64,000 nucleotides of DNA. It comes from Saururus chinensis (lineage: Eukaryota; Streptophyta; Magnoliopsida; Piperales; Saururaceae). Below, piece by piece: positions 1-12,836 of the stretch; position 1 is the first letter of the stretch; each line of letters begins with the position of its first letter. The notes below the pieces were generated by a model. The model was not told where the DNA came from and searched no databases. It saw only the letters and a program-made list of their open reading frames with translations. The stretch lies in contig CP141146.1 in the NCBI GenBank assembly GCA_035235625.1, forward strand, positions 20,206,501 to 20,270,500. The letters run 5' to 3'. A program made the position numbers and the translations under genes.

Positions 1-1090
1 GGGATAGGAGCATGGCAGGCTAACGCTGACAAGGCCGTCATTGTCCAAAGGGCAGCTAGTAATAGGTTGGCCCAAAGCTAGCTGCCAGAGCTGGTTGCAA
101 ATATGCAGAGTATAGACCTACTTAGTAGGGCAGAGGAGGATGGAGTAGGCCGAGAGTGGTGGTTTCCCACCGTTATCGGCCTGAGGCGAAGCTATATGTA
201 GCAAGCTGGATGTGGCTGGCCAGTGGCAGCTGTAACAAAAGTAAAATAGAGGGGGGGGGGGGGGGGGGTACTTAGGCAGAAGAGGAGAGTGGGGGTTGCA
301 TAGCTAGGTAGGAGGAAGAGGTAGAGAGAAGTCAGGGCAATGGTCCCACTATCAGTGGACCAAGGCCGATTGGAGGCCCACCATTGCCACACTAGAAGAT
401 ATAAAGAAGGGGAAAAAGGGGGCATTTTTTCTACCACTTACCGGCGAAGGAGAGGAGTGGGGCAGAGAGTAGGTGGTGGCTTCTTTGTCTGGCTCCACCA
501 TGGCTGTGGCGGTTGGGCATAGCTTAATCCAGCAAGTGGCAGAAACCAGAGGCAGTGGTGGCGACTTCAACAATGAATGGAGAACAAAAAACACATGGGA
601 GGAAAGGGGAAAATCAGAGAAGAATGAGAAGGGGGCTGGTGGCGGTAAAGTCAAGGCAGGGCAACGAGATGGCCATTGTATGGCCAAGATTGGCTGACCA
701 AAGGCTTGCTAGAGGCAAGTCACTCCCCATCCAGTTCATAAAGCAGGGGAAAGGGGCCGGTCTCTCTCATGTACCGGCAGAGGAGAGGAGCCGGGGGGTG
801 GGAACGATGGCCCTTTGCCATCACTGGGCCAAGGCGGAGCTGGTGGTAGCATCCCATGCTCCTTCCTTTTCTTCTTTTTTTTTCATGCCGAAATCTCCAT
901 AGCACACTGCATTGAGGCCCAATGGCCACAACTGAACCCCACTCTTGTCTCGCAAGGTATGAATACCAGGGTCAAATATGCAAAAACATATACACCAAAG
1001 CATCACATTTTCCTACAAAAAATGATCAAAGGGCTGATTCAGGTACCAATCAATCTATTACCTATGCTATCAATTGATGTATCTCTTCCA
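1..1090. other. Unclassified purine-rich, non-coding sequence
   Basis: The top strand is rich in G and A, and there is an uninterrupted run of about 18 G at 251-268. Phrases of the type 'ggcagaggagaggag' recur near 270, 440 and 775, which suggests old, diverged internal repetition. Open frames exist on both strands but overlap each other, are low in complexity and carry no recognisable domain, so I do not call a gene. It may be a retroelement leader or LTR remnant. Confidence 0.4.
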
Positions 1091-1480
1091 TTCAATAGTT
1101 CATAAGTGATCGATTGATTTTTCCAATGTTTTTTCCAGCTCAATCGATTATACTATTTAATTATTGTTTTACCCTTTTGGCCCTAAATCCATCTCAAACC
1201 TTCAAAATCACTTCTAAAACTTGTTAAGTGACTTCCGTATGAGAATGTGTACTTAATAAACTTTTGTTTACATAAATATTCTTTAGTCTTCTATCTTGAT
1301 CCATAAGAACATGTCTGTTTGTATTTTTTAAATCTATCATTTCCAAACCTAACTCAACCACAACTAAATCTAATCAGATTTCTAATACTAATTACATACA
1401 CAAGCTTTCTGACATCGTTTTGATCAATGAAATTAGCCAATTACATAACATATGACACATATGTGCGTTCAATCTACCCC
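1090..1480 (-). repeat. Fragment of a SIRE-like Copia LTR, minus orientation
   Basis: This segment matches, in the same orientation, the end of the Copia LTR at about 23570-23878. Shared blocks include 'acttctaaaacttgtt', 'aacatgtctg' and 'ctcaaccacaac'. It is also the reverse complement of 2045-2440. It is a non-coding LTR remnant. The outer boundaries are approximate because both sides are decayed. Confidence 0.6.
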
Positions 1481-1539
1481 TTTGGCTATTTCATGATAAA
1501 ACACTACAAGATTGGAAATCAAACTAAAAATTACAACTC

Positions 1540-1826
1540 ATGCCATATAGGGATGCCACTCGGGTCGGGTTAATAGTAAACCCGACCCGACCTGAATATA
1601 AATAAAAATATAAATATAAATATAAAACTTATATTTTTTATATATTTTTAAATATTATTTTTTATAAAAAATTAAATTTTTTTAAAAAAAATAATATAAA
1701 AATTATTTTTTTAATCTATTCGGGTCAAACGGGTCGGGTTCAGGTCACAGCTTTGTGATGTGGGTTCGGGTTCGGGTTTGGCGAAACCCAACCCGAACCC
1801 GACCCGGTGGCATCACTAATGCCATA
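1540..1826. mobile_element. hAT-type MITE (1548-1818) with 8-bp target duplications
   Basis: The 271-bp element begins TAGGGATGCCACTCGGGTCG and ends with the inverted counterpart, whose reverse complement begins TAGTGATGCCACCGGGTCG. It is flanked by a perfect 8-bp direct repeat, atgccata, at 1540-1547 and 1819-1826. An 8-bp duplication and inverted ends beginning TA are typical of hAT-superfamily non-autonomous elements. The middle is AT-rich and non-coding. It lies in the loop between two inverted LTR fragments. Confidence 0.85.
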
Positions 1827-2044
1827 GTGCATTGTTGTTCAATTTGTACATATGACTTGACAACACTAAGACTTCACATATACACTTGGAATTTATCTTG
1901 AAAAACCTAGTATAATATTGTACTAACAAGTATATCAAAATACTTTGTATAATATTCTCCAAATAGGTATGACAATAACTTTAATTTTCATTAATCATTT
2001 CTCCCCCTTTTGACACAAATTGACAAAATGTTATGTAATAATTG

Positions 2045-3000
2045 AAAAAACATATGTGTCATATATAATGTTAATTGGCTAATTTCTTTTGTCAAAACTA
2101 TGTCATAAATCTTGTATGTAATTAGTCTTAGAGATTTGATTAGATTTAGTTGTGGTCGAGTGAGGTTTGGAATTGATGGAGTAGAAAAATAGGAGCATAC
2201 ATGTTCTTATGGATCAAGACATAAAACTAAAATTTTTGATGGTTTAATAGGTTTATTAAGTACGCATTCCCATACAAAAGTCACTTGGAGAAGTTTTAGA
2301 AGTGATTTTGGAGCTTTCAGACAAATTTTGGGTAAAAGGGTAAAATTGTTATTGAACATTGTCATCGATTGATTGCTGAACAAAATGCAGGGAGAAACAA
2401 TCATTTGGCACCTGAGACAACCTTTTGTTAAATGAATATAAGAATTTATCGATCGATGGATTCGTCGATAAATGGATTGGTTAAGGATTCGTGCCCTAAG
2501 AAAATAATAAATGATCGATCATTGTTTGGAACAATCAATCACTAGAAGTTTAGTTACCTAAGATGAGTCTTTCTGGAAGAGAATTCATTCATAGTTGAAA
2601 TCAAAGAGCCAATTTGAAATAGAGACCTATATAAAGGATTATGTACGACAAATTTGAAGAGAGGAAAACCTATAAAATATTAGAGAAGAAAGGAGAATCC
2701 ATTACACATTGTTTTCCTAAAGAATTCACAAAAGAGCTTGAAGAAATTGTTCATGGGAATTCATGCTGATGCATAACTAAAGTAAGAAGATTTGACACAA
2801 CAAATAAAAGAAGAGAGTCTGCAAAGTTCTTCGTCAAGGAGTGATTGAAGAATCTTAAGAGGTAAATGAACAAACAAGGAAGGAGTAGATGAAGAACAAA
2901 GCATTGAATAGGGAAGAATTAAAGGCTTACAACAAGAAAAAACTAAACAAAATAGTTTCTGTCAAGTCTAAAGGCTAAAAAATATTTCAAAACATTTTCC
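2045..3000 (+). repeat. SIRE-like Copia LTR fragment, plus orientation
   Basis: Read on the plus strand, this matches the reverse complement of the LTR at 18860-23878. The first 400 bases also mirror 1090-1480. A TATA-like tataaag lies at 2630-2636 ('gacctatataaagg'), where an LTR promoter is expected, and the sequence downstream is purine-rich like an LTR leader. Many cgatcgat-type motifs occur at 2440-2520. It is non-coding, and the 3' boundary is uncertain. Confidence 0.55.
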
Positions 3001-3129
3001 ATAAAAATAAACATTTTCTGTCACACAGAACTTAAATTGAAAATCAAATAATGAAAATAAGCAAAGTTGAGCTATTTTGACAATTTTTTAATCAATTCTC
3101 TTCTAATCTAAGTGTATCTACAAATTATG

Positions 3130-3337
3130 TTAATTAATACCTTGACTTGGATCAGTCAATCCCAATAGTATGTGATTGTCAAGTTTATTCTTTTCTTTTT
3201 GATGCATCAATACTATTATATTGATTATTGAAGTTAATTAATACCTTGACTTAGATCAGTCAATCCCAATAGTATGTGATTGTCAATTTTATTCTCTTCT
3301 TTTTGATACATTAATACTATTATATTAATTTTTGAAG
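3130..3337. repeat. Two tandem copies of a 104-bp unit
   Basis: Copy 1 is 3130-3233 and copy 2 is 3234-3337. Both begin ttaattaataccttgactt and end ttgaag, with only scattered substitutions between them. There is no coding potential. Confidence 0.85.
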
Positions 3338-4371
3338 AAAAACTACCAATGTAGTCAACTCTTGTCTCTTTTAATCTTGAATCTCGCAAGATTACTCTTA
3401 AGCAAACAGAGACAAATTTGTTCCGACCCTAGTAAAGACAAAGTTCACATTTTTTAACTCTCTTTAGCTAGAATCTATATGCATGATTTTTCTAAAAGGA
3501 TAAAAATAATCAAAAGCTCATAAAAACATGCTCATGCCTTTTTCTGAGTTATCATATTTTTCCTTTAATAATTTTTCTAGGGCTTCGCTTTTTCTGAATA
3601 CTTCGTACTTGCATCATTTATTTTTTTCATTCTTTTTCTTTCATTTTCATTCATTTTTCTAAAGTTAAGTGGATAGGAACTTCATACTGGCCTAGGCCAA
3701 CCTAAGTAGGTTTCCCTTCCCTATCACCTTTACAAAGATAATTCTATTATCTAAATATTTATTAAAGTATAGAAGACTAATAAACATTGAAGTATAATAC
3801 ATAAAACTTTCTTTTCATTTAAATTCTAAATCAAAATCTGGCTAAAAATCTTTTAATTTAATAACATAGACTCCACTAAAATTTAAATGCCTAAGTCAAC
3901 TTACATTTAAGAATTTTTTCTTGATGTTCATACATAAAAGTGACTTATCAACATTATTTGTTTAAGTTTTTAAAATCAGAGAATTACAACATTAAGTAAA
4001 AGAAAATCAAATTGATCTTCAATCTCCTTGGTGTATCCTTCTCTTCTTTAAGGTATGTTTGACCACTAATCATATTACTTTTTTAGCTTAAAAGAAAATT
4101 AATATCAATATGTTTCAAGAGCTGAACTTGTCAAAAAATAAAACAAAGCCAATTGCATACTTGAGCAAAAGCTTCACTTTGTTTTTATTTTTGATCATAT
4201 ATCTTTTTATTCAAAATCTATAATTAAAGACATGTAAAAACAAAGTAAAATACGTTAAAACTAAAAACATGAATGTCTAAATGGTAGAAGTAATTAAACC
4301 ATGGATACAAATCATAATCTCTTACTTACAAACATGAGACTCCTTAGCCTTGCATAGTTATCCAATTCAAG
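3338..4371. other. AT-rich intergenic sequence, no gene seen
   Basis: This is AT-rich sequence without long open frames or recognisable domains. Its right part (about 4250-4371) joins seamlessly to 14238 once the Athila element is removed, so it belongs to the older decayed Copia element into which Athila inserted. Confidence 0.5.
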
Positions 4372-4376
4372 GCAAC

Positions 4377-5827
4377 TATTACACATAAACTATTGATTCA
4401 TTATTTTGAGCCAAAGCTTAGTGTTATATTACTTGTAAGTGCACAAGTGGATGTAGTATTACAAGGTCGAATCTACATGGATTGCTTTTGTGTGACTATC
4501 ACAATGATTACAAAATAAGAGGAGTAAAAAAAAATAAGAGGGAAAGTAAAAGAATATAAAGGCAATGAAAGAGTTCAAATGAATTCAATAATATAAAACA
4601 CTAAGGCAATAAGGATCATTATAACATCCAGTGATGTTCTTTATGTGTCATGTTATCTCAGTTAGAATAGAATGAAGATTCTAGTTAACAAGAAGATGTG
4701 AACGTTAAAAGAAAAACAAAGATAGACAATACTTTGGATAAATGAAGGATAAAAGAATTTTTTTTAATAATTCTATGTATCAAAACCATAACAGATCAAG
4801 AAAGACAGCCTTCCAGTATCTTATGTATTAAGATAACAAAGAAACAAGAAGAACAATATTAGATGAACATCACTTCAAATAACTAATACTTATTTAAAAC
4901 CATTGATAAAACATGAATGAAACTTTATTAGATTGTTACAAGTCACCTCTAGCCTTAGCTAGAGGACTTAACAAGTTATTACAATAAAATTTAAATACAA
5001 AAGCTGCAAAAGAAGAGAAGAAAAATAGGAGAAGAGAACTCCAAAGAGGAGGAGATGATGCCTCTCCCATGTTCACCCCTCTTTTTATAAGAGTAGAAGG
5101 GGTTTCTTCAAAGAAGAGGGTCGAATCATATCCCTTGATTACTTCATTATTGATTACTTCTTTGGCAATGATTATATTCTAAATAAATCAAATAAATTAA
5201 AGATTTATTTAGTAAATAAGTATATTTTAGTCTTCCTTCAGTTATCTAATCAACCTTCTAATCTTTTCTTATGTGTATTACTCACAACTGTTGAAAAGAT
5301 CCTCCATATGTTGACCTTGGCCATTGGGTTAATTGACTAGTTGTCCCTTTACATGTCAGATTTGATTCAATATATTCAGAATTATGAATTTCATCCTGAA
5401 CTAATGATTGTATCCATGGAAGTCTTCTTTTTAATGCCACAAGAAACATAGTCATCCGAATTTTATATAGAAATTTATGACAAAAATACTAAGTCTGTGT
5501 CAATCGGTCCAAATATGTTTCTTCCCGAAATTGGTTCTCTTGACGCAAATATAAAATCCAATAGGCTCACCTAGATGTGTTCGACCATTCTATGCATATT
5601 TAGACCATTAAGAGCCCATTCTTGGCCCTTGAATAGCTTTAGGTAGTTGGGCTTCACTTCCTCTTCCACTTGGATCCTGTCAAAGCCAGTTTGGACATGT
5701 AAACACAATAGAGGTCCAACTCACTTGTTTAAGATATAAATAGCCCAAATAAGTAATGAATTTACACAAAATAGGATTGTAATTAAAGATTTGAAAATAT
5801 TTAAATCAACATTATTTTAGTGCATCA
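4377..5827 (-). repeat. Athila 3' LTR (left copy)
   Basis: It aligns along its length with 12837-14232, for example 'aagtggatgtagt', 'ggagatgatgcctct' and 'taggtagttgggctt'. On the plus strand it runs from tattacacat to gtgcatca. Its outer TG has mutated to TA. The promoter region is visible in both copies as 'cctctttttata' near 5080 and 13530. Confidence 0.9.
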
Positions 5828-5850
5828 AACCCCCCCCCCCCCCCCCCAAC
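5828..5850 (-). other. Polypurine tract of the Athila element
   Basis: A run of about 17 C on the plus strand (G on the element strand) lies directly inside the left LTR. This is where plus-strand DNA synthesis is primed in LTR retrotransposons. The run may be longer or shorter than the assembled sequence shows. Confidence 0.7.
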
Positions 5851-7650
5851 TAGCATATTGCTAGTCTCTTGCAATCCATGAGTTCAAAAAGAAAAATAAT
5901 TAAAAAAAAAAAAGAAAACATGCCACTTTCATAGGCTATCCCGACTTCATTTAGCACATATAGCAAGCCGTTAAACCCCTATCTTGCACCAATGGACGTG
6001 TCCATGAGGGTTTGTAGTGCATATACCCACAAAATTTCAAAACTCATGGGTTGCCTCCTAAGGAGCGCTAAGTTTTATGTCTTCAACTAGACAAAATAAA
6101 GAAAAAGAGAAAAAAAAAATTATGAGTGATAATGCTAACAAGTTATGTTGAGGAAGTAAAGGCTAAGATAATAATTGTAAAGCAAGACCAAAGAACTCCT
6201 TCATCCCCACTTAGCAAACATCAAACTTTATAATTAATTCTAAAATACTCAAGCATTGGTGTTCATAGATTAAGTACTAAAAATATATTCATGAAAGTCC
6301 AAACTATTAAATTTCTATGTAGAAGAACTTTTGAAATAATGTGTTAGTTAGTCCATGTAAAATTTTGACAAGATAACTAGAGGATGAGTCTCCTAAAGTA
6401 TTATTCTCTTCTACTCATCAAGAGATGCTTAGATAGCCATAGGAACCAATTCAAAACATAGCAACCTATCCGAGATTACAAGCAGTTTGGATGTTCACTT
6501 TAATACCTTGTGGGCTTTATCTGTGATATTTTAGCATGCTTGTGTAGTTCCAATGATGACTTTGCCCTATCTTACAAAATGAAACATTATTTAGAAACTT
6601 TAATTTTTTTCTTTTTATTCCTTATTTTTCATATGATCTCCAACACTTCTGGTTTTTTTTTTTGCTCCATTTCTTTTATCTTCTTCTTTTTTTGGTTTTT
6701 TTAATTGGTAGCCCTTTTCAAAGTACTCAGTCTAATTCATTGGTTGCTTTTCATAACAATAATAATCCACTAATTTTTTCTTCTTTCCCAGCCAACTAAG
6801 TGAACAAGGAGGTGAAAGTTCATTGAATTTTGTATCTCTTGACATTTCGGGTGAGTATTAGAGCAACAACCACATAATTCAACTCCAACTCGAAAAATTA
6901 GTCAAGTGTGAATGAAATTTTGAAAACCAAAATTTATTTTTTAAGATCCTCTTTTTGAAAGTTAATTGAAAAGACTCATCACAAAGGAAAGTTAAATTAA
7001 AAATATCCAAGTGCCATCATTATCTAGAGATCAAAGCAAAGTATAATAATACCAAGAAAGGATGAAGGTTATCACGAGCAATACTATTAACATAAATGAT
7101 TAAAGCTCACCTCCCAACCAAATGAAACATTGTCAATGTTTGAAAAAAAGCTTTTATTTTTTATTTTTTTATTTTTTTGAGAAAAATCATAAAAAAAAAT
7201 CAACTGTTATAATTAGGATATTCAAGAGATGTGGACTCAACTTAAGGGACAAAATATTCTAAAATGGTTCAAACGTTGTCCATTAACTTTAAAAACATTA
7301 CCATTATTTAGGTTTTCGATTTCAATACTTCCATAAGGATAAACAATTTTTACAATGAACGAACATGTTCAACGAGATTTTAAATTTCCTAGAAAAAATG
7401 GTGTCTAGAATTATACAAAATATCTTTTTGAGATGGCTTAAAAGTTGTACGAAGTATGTAGTTATCATGAAATGCTTTCCTTCTTTCCTTATACATTCTA
7501 GCACCCTCATAAGTGTCATGTCGATTCTCATCTAATTAATTTAGTTGTAATTTTCTATGCAACCTAGCCTTGTCAAAATTGAACTTGACAACCTTGATTG
7601 CCAATAAACCCTATGTTCTAACTTAATAAGCAAGTGACAAGCATTTCCAA
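5851..7650 (-). other. Athila region between integrase and 3' LTR, no gene recognised
   Basis: In this lineage the interval often carries an env-like or other accessory frame. Here only short broken frames are present on both strands. Long T-rich stretches at 6600-6720 and 7140-7200 look like decay products. I see no supportable gene. Confidence 0.5.
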
Positions 7651-7689
7651 AAATTAATCGATAAGGGGACATTCCAATCTAGGTTTTGA

Positions 7690-8560
7690 AAGCAGTACAA
7701 TAAGCCTAAAGAACATTAGTTAGTCTTAATGACCAATCTTTACCATTTGGATTCACCGTTTTTTGTAAAATAATTTTTATTTCCTGATTTGAAATTTCTA
7801 CTTGTCCATTTGTTTGTGGGTAATAATGTGTAGCAACTTTATGTGTGATTTCATATTTTTTCACCAAGGCCTCAAAAAACCTATTTCAAAAGTGTGTACC
7901 CTAATCACTTATAATGGCTCAAGGTGTTCCAAATCTTGACAAAATATTTTCTTTTAAAAATTTCATAACCACTTTGTGATCATTTGTTTTACATGGAATT
8001 GATTCAATCCATTTAGACACATAATGAACAGTTACTAAAATATAAAAATAGTCAAAAGAGTGAGGAAAAGGTCTCATGAAATCAATGCCCCAAGAATAAA
8101 AAATTTCAACAACCAAAATTGTGTTAAGAGGCATCATGTTCCTATAGGATATGATTCATAACTTTTGATAGCATTCACATGCTTCACAAAATTCATGAGC
8201 ATCTTTCAAGAGAGTTGGCCAATAAAAACCACATTGTAAAATCATGGCAATAGTCATTTTTAGCAGAAAAATGACCACCACATGCTTTAGAATGGCAGAA
8301 GGAAATAATATTCGTATGCTCAAAATCAAGCACACATCTCCTAATTATTTGGTATGATAATATTTAAACAAATGAGGATCATCCCAAAATAAGTGTTTTA
8401 CCTCTATGAAGAATTTGCATCTATCCTGTTGAGTCCAATGAGTAGGAGTTTTACCTGTCACTAGATAGTTTGCAATGTCTGCATACCATGGAATATGAGA
8501 GGTGTTGAAAAACTGTTCATCAGGAAAGGAGTCCTTGATTGGCAGTGGTTCCAAGGAATC
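7690..8560 (-). pseudogene. Athila integrase remnant
   Basis: Two minus-strand pieces are recognisable. The upstream piece (8345-8554) holds the pre-core region with PWYADIANYLVTG and the downstream FWDDPHLFKY, which belong to the HHCC zinc-binding segment of Gypsy integrases. The downstream piece (7919-8137) holds the start of the catalytic core, WGIDFMRPFP...YVSKWIE, which includes the first aspartate of the DDE triad, and ends at a stop after SRFGTP. The two are in different frames. The enzyme would insert element cDNA into the host chromosome. The second aspartate and the glutamate are not found in a continuous frame. Confidence 0.8.
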
Positions 8561-8638
8561 AGAAAACTCTACTCTTGATAAGTGATCGGTATCAGCCTTC
8601 TCTACTCCTTTCTTGTCTTTGATAGTGAAATCAAATTC

Positions 8639-9741
8639 TTAAAGTAGGAGAATCCACCTAAGCAATCTAGGCTTTGCGTCCTTATTGCTTAGAAGGCATT
8701 TGGGAGCTTCTTGGTCAGTAAAAATAACAATTTGGGAACCAATCAAATATGATCTAAATTTGTCAAGTCCAAACACTATAGCATGAAGTTCCTTTTTAGT
8801 TGTTGAGTAGTTCACTTGAGCGCTATTTAGAGTCCTACTTGCATAATGAATGACACAAGGTTTTTTATCTTTCTGTTGCCCAAGAATAGCCCCAATAGCA
8901 TAATCATTAGCATCACACATGATTTCAAAAATCAAACTCCAGTTAGGTGGTTGCATAATGGGAGCATAAATGAGCATGTTCTTTAGTTTTTGAAGGCTTG
9001 TTCACATGCTTCAGTCCCTTCATAGACGTTGTCCTTTTATATAAGGTTGAACAATGCTCTAGATGTAACACTAAAATATTTAATAAACCTTCCATAAAAT
9101 CATGCATGCCCCAAAAAGGATCTAACATTTTAATTATTTTTGGGCAAGGCAAATTAGCAATCAATTCAATTTTGGACTTATCCACTTGAATTCCCTGCAT
9201 GGAGAGAATATGACCAAGTACAATTCCCTTAGTGACCATAAAATGATATTTTCCCAATTTAAAGCAAGGTTTTTTCTCCTCACATCTAACCAAAACTTTT
9301 TCCAAATTATTAAGACAATCATCAAAAGAATCTCTAAAGACAGAAAAATCATCCATAAAAACTTGAAGAAAATGCATCACCATATTACTAAATATACTCA
9401 TCATGCATCTTTGAAATGTGGCAGGAGCATTACACAATCCAAAATGCACCCTTCGATAAGAAAAGGTACCAAATGAATTTAAAAGTTGTCTTTTCTTGAT
9501 CCTCATGTGCAATCTCAATTTGTTTATACCCAGAATAACTATCATGGAAACAATAAAAATGATGACTAGCTACATTTTCTAAGATTTGGTCCATAAATGG
9601 TATGAAAAAATGATATTTCCTAGTGACAAAGTTGAGTTTCTTGTAGTCAATACACATGCACCAACATGTGGTGGCCCTAGTTGGGATCAAATCATATTTT
9701 TTATTTTTTACTACAATCACACCAGATTTCTTAGGTACCAC
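8639..9741 (-). pseudogene. Athila reverse transcriptase and RNase H remnant
   Basis: The minus strand reads, in order: the N-terminal RT block with CIDYKKLNFVTRKYHF (9430-9741); then, after a frameshift, SYRRVHFGLCNAPATFQRCM and FMDDFSVF (the RT active-site FxDD motif, near 9340-9360); then, after another break, the RNase H segment CDANDYAIGAILGQ...IHYASRTLNSAQVNYSTTKKE (8639-8977). The strings FGLCNAPATFQRCMMSIF and VFMDDFSVF are characteristic of Athila. The protein would copy element RNA into DNA in virus-like particles, but the frame is broken at least twice. Confidence 0.88.
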
Positions 9742-10559
9742 TTGGGCAGGACTTACCCACTGACTATTAGAAATATAGTATATGATCTATACATCTAACA
9801 ATTTTAGGACTTCTGCTCTCACAATCTCTTTCATATTAGAGTTCAACCTATGTTGTATTTATCTAGTGTTTGACATTATCTTCCAAGAAAATTCTATGGG
9901 AGCAAACTACATGACTAATTCCCTTAATATCAGCTATGGTCCAACCAATTGCACTTTTATGCTCTCAAAGGCATAGAGCAACTTTTGCACTTGTGTGTGG
10001 TCTAATTGTGTGGAAACAACTAGATGGTATATCTCTCCTTCACCCAAAAATACATATTTAAGCTCAGTAGGAAGGGTTTTTAACTCAATTTTGGGTGTTT
10101 GGACACTTGAAAGGAGGGGAGTGCTATTGGGAGGAGGTAATTCCTCAAAGCATGTCTTCCACTTTTAGTATCCAAGATGGGGTTGACTCTAATAATGAAT
10201 TTACATCATTAATCACATATTCATCGTCAAAATTAAATGAGCAAGTCAAGCCTCAAAAGGGTCAGAAAATGAAGAGATAAGAGACTTGTCATGCACAATA
10301 CTTTCAATTTTGTTCACTTTATGTACATCATTATCATCTCCTAGTTGTCTGTAAATATTAAAAATGTTAAGTTCCAAAGTCATATTTCTAAAAGAAAGCT
10401 TTATAATACCATTTCTATAATTAATAAGAGCATTAGAAGTAGCAATTCATGGGCAACCTAATATGGCATGAATTTAAGTACAAGCATTCAAAACTAGTTA
10501 TGTTTCCAAAATAATAAAATCAATAGGAAAGTAAACTTTTCTACTTCTACTAGAACATC

Positions 10560-10715
10560 CTCAACAATATTTATTATTTTTTTAACTAAGTGATTTGCAA
10601 GTTGAAGTGTAATGCTTGTGAGCTTCAATTCACAAAGTCCTAATTATTCATAAACAAAATAAGGTGAGAGATTAAAACTTGCCCCAAGATCAAATAAAGC
10701 TTTTTAAATTCTATA
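10560..10715 (-). pseudogene. Athila protease remnant
   Basis: The minus strand encodes ALFDLGASFNLSPYFVYE followed by LGLCELKLTSITLQLA. The DLGAS core is the aspartic protease active-site region as found in Athila polyproteins (usually D-L-G-A-S), followed by the usual LGL..LKPTS-like block. Stop codons break the frame on both sides. The protease would cleave the Gag-Pol precursor. Confidence 0.65.
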
Positions 10716-11599
10716 ATTCTCAATTACATAAGATATGGTTGGACAACTAAGATCTTTATATTTAGGTGGGGTGTGTTGTTGCAAAATTGACCTTACTTAT
10801 TCTGTCAAAAATGTATCTTTTGTACATTTAGCATACACTTGATTGTACAAAGGTCTTTCAAAATTTTTGTATAAAATAGAATTTGTTTAATGGCATTTAA
10901 GAGATGAATGTTAATCGTAACTGGTTTAAAAATTTTAAAACTATCACCATTTTGGACCAATTTAGAAGAAGATTGTAATCTTTGGGAAAAATGAGGAGGG
11001 ATAAGAAAAACACAATCGAAGTTGTCAAGTTCATCACCTTATTTAGAATTAAAAGACTCATTGGGTTCAACAACCTCCTTTAGAATGTCTTTGTTAATTA
11101 CAAATTGACTTTTTGGATTTGGTTGAGGTTGAGAATGAAACTTCTATTTTTCTTTAGTGCTCAAAGCTATGGTTAATTGAGTGATAAATGCTTTTAAGTT
11201 TGTTTGGTTGTTAATTATTGCTTGACTCTACATAAATGTTTGCAATGTGGTGGAATATAAGTTGAATAAGAATGAGGTACCTGCACATTAGACTAATTTC
11301 TCTAACTAAAGTTAGGATGATTTCTCTAATCAGGGGTATAAGTTTCAAAATAAGGAGAAGAGAAAAGTTTTTTGCAAGTATTCATAACATTTTCTTTTGT
11401 ATGCAACACCTTCTGAAAAACAGGATTGTTGGACAATCCTTTATTTAGTGTCAATCACTCTAACATATGCTACAAATATCTTATTCTTTTTTAGAAACTT
11501 TAGATATATTTTCATTATTAATTTCCATGATATCAACCTTTTTAATTAAACTTATAATTTTTTTCCTTCACATCATCCTCTTCTTTAAGAAAGTATATG

Positions 11600-12334
11600 C
11601 CCTTCTTAGTTATCACATTAGATTTTTATCTTACTAGCTCTTTTAAATTTATTAGAATCTTCCCATGATTTGTCATTTTCATCCAATACATCAAAATAGT
11701 TACATGCTTCCTCAGTTTCTTTAATAAAAAACTCTTCACTACTCATTATTTCAATAAATTACCTCATTCGATAAGTTAAGTCATTATAAAATAAACTAAT
11801 ATTATGTTATGTTTCATATTTATGATGTCGACACAACAATAAAAATTTTTTAAATATTTTTCAACATTGAAAGAAAATCTTATTTTTTTTTTGTAAAAAA
11901 TTCATGATATTCATTTTAAGTGTATTAGTTCCATGAGTAGGGAAATTTTTTTCAAAAATTCTCTTTCCATTTCTTGCCATGTTCCAATGGATTTTGGCTT
12001 TAAAGAATTCAACCAATTTTTTGCCTTTTCTTCTAAAAAAAAATAAAAAGATTTTTAATCTAATATCATTATTAAAAATATTTTGGTTTGGAAAAGTTGC
12101 TCAAACCTCTTCAAACTCCTTTAAATATAAATATGGGATTTCCAAATCTTAGCTATAAAATTTGGGTGGTAATTGAATTACTCTTGGCTTGCGATTAAAA
12201 CTACCCATATTATTTGGAAAAATCATGTAAGAAGGAGAGCTTATTCTAGTTAGTTGAAAATAATCATTCAAGGTTTTAACTTGTTGATTATTTTGCACCA
12301 CATTAACATCATTATTACTTGTACTCTTATCCAT
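11600..12334 (-). pseudogene. Athila gag remnant
   Basis: The minus-strand frame starts with MDKSTSNND at 12334 and includes RVIQLPPKFYS, then a stop. The relics of LYLKEFEEV, EEKAKNWLNSLKPKSIGTWQEMEREFLKK follow in shifting frames. The AKNWLNSL...SIGTWQEM block is the retrotransposon Gag core that packs element RNA. At least two stops and frameshifts are visible, so no full-length Gag can be made. Confidence 0.75.
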
Positions 12335-12813
12335 AATGTTTAAAGAAATAGAAAACTCAAAAATTTTAAGAGAAATATCAACATTTTTTAAGCGACCACT
12401 TTGGTCACGTTGCTATGAGTGCATAAAAAAATTGAGAAAATTTTTTTGTTTGGAAATATGCTAAAACAAAAAAAAAGTAAAACAAAAAAGATATAAGACC
12501 TATGGATTAACCAAAAGAAATGTTTGCAATTCAAACTTGATATATAAAAGAAACAATTTTAAAAAAATTAAGAACTAAAAGAAATTAAGTAAAGGAAGTG
12601 GAATGAAACTACCGAGACTGCATCTCGTAGTTTTCTATAATTCTTTGAGCAATGTTATATCTAAGAGATCTTTTCAGTTGAGCTTCATGAATGATTCTTC
12701 TTCCACTACTCTCACTTTCAACAAAAGAAAAAGAAAAAAAAGAAAAATATAAAAGAAAAGAGAATGAATAGGGAGAATATTTTGTAACAGGCATTCTCGT
12801 CACATGTTGCAAT

Positions 12814-12830
12814 CCCCGGCAACGGCACTA
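12814..12830 (-). other. Athila primer binding site, tRNA-Asp type
   Basis: The minus strand reads tagtgccgttgccgggg. This matches the complement of the 3' end of plant tRNA-Asp (TGGCGCCGTTGCCGGGG) except for two positions at the start. It lies six bases inside the right LTR, where minus-strand synthesis should start, and fixes the element's orientation. Confidence 0.85.
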
Positions 12831-12836
12831 AAAAAT

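Noticed and set aside
192..1105. Several overlapping open frames on both strands at the left end
   Set aside because: They overlap one another, are purine/pyrimidine-biased and low in complexity, and show no domain. They follow from base composition.
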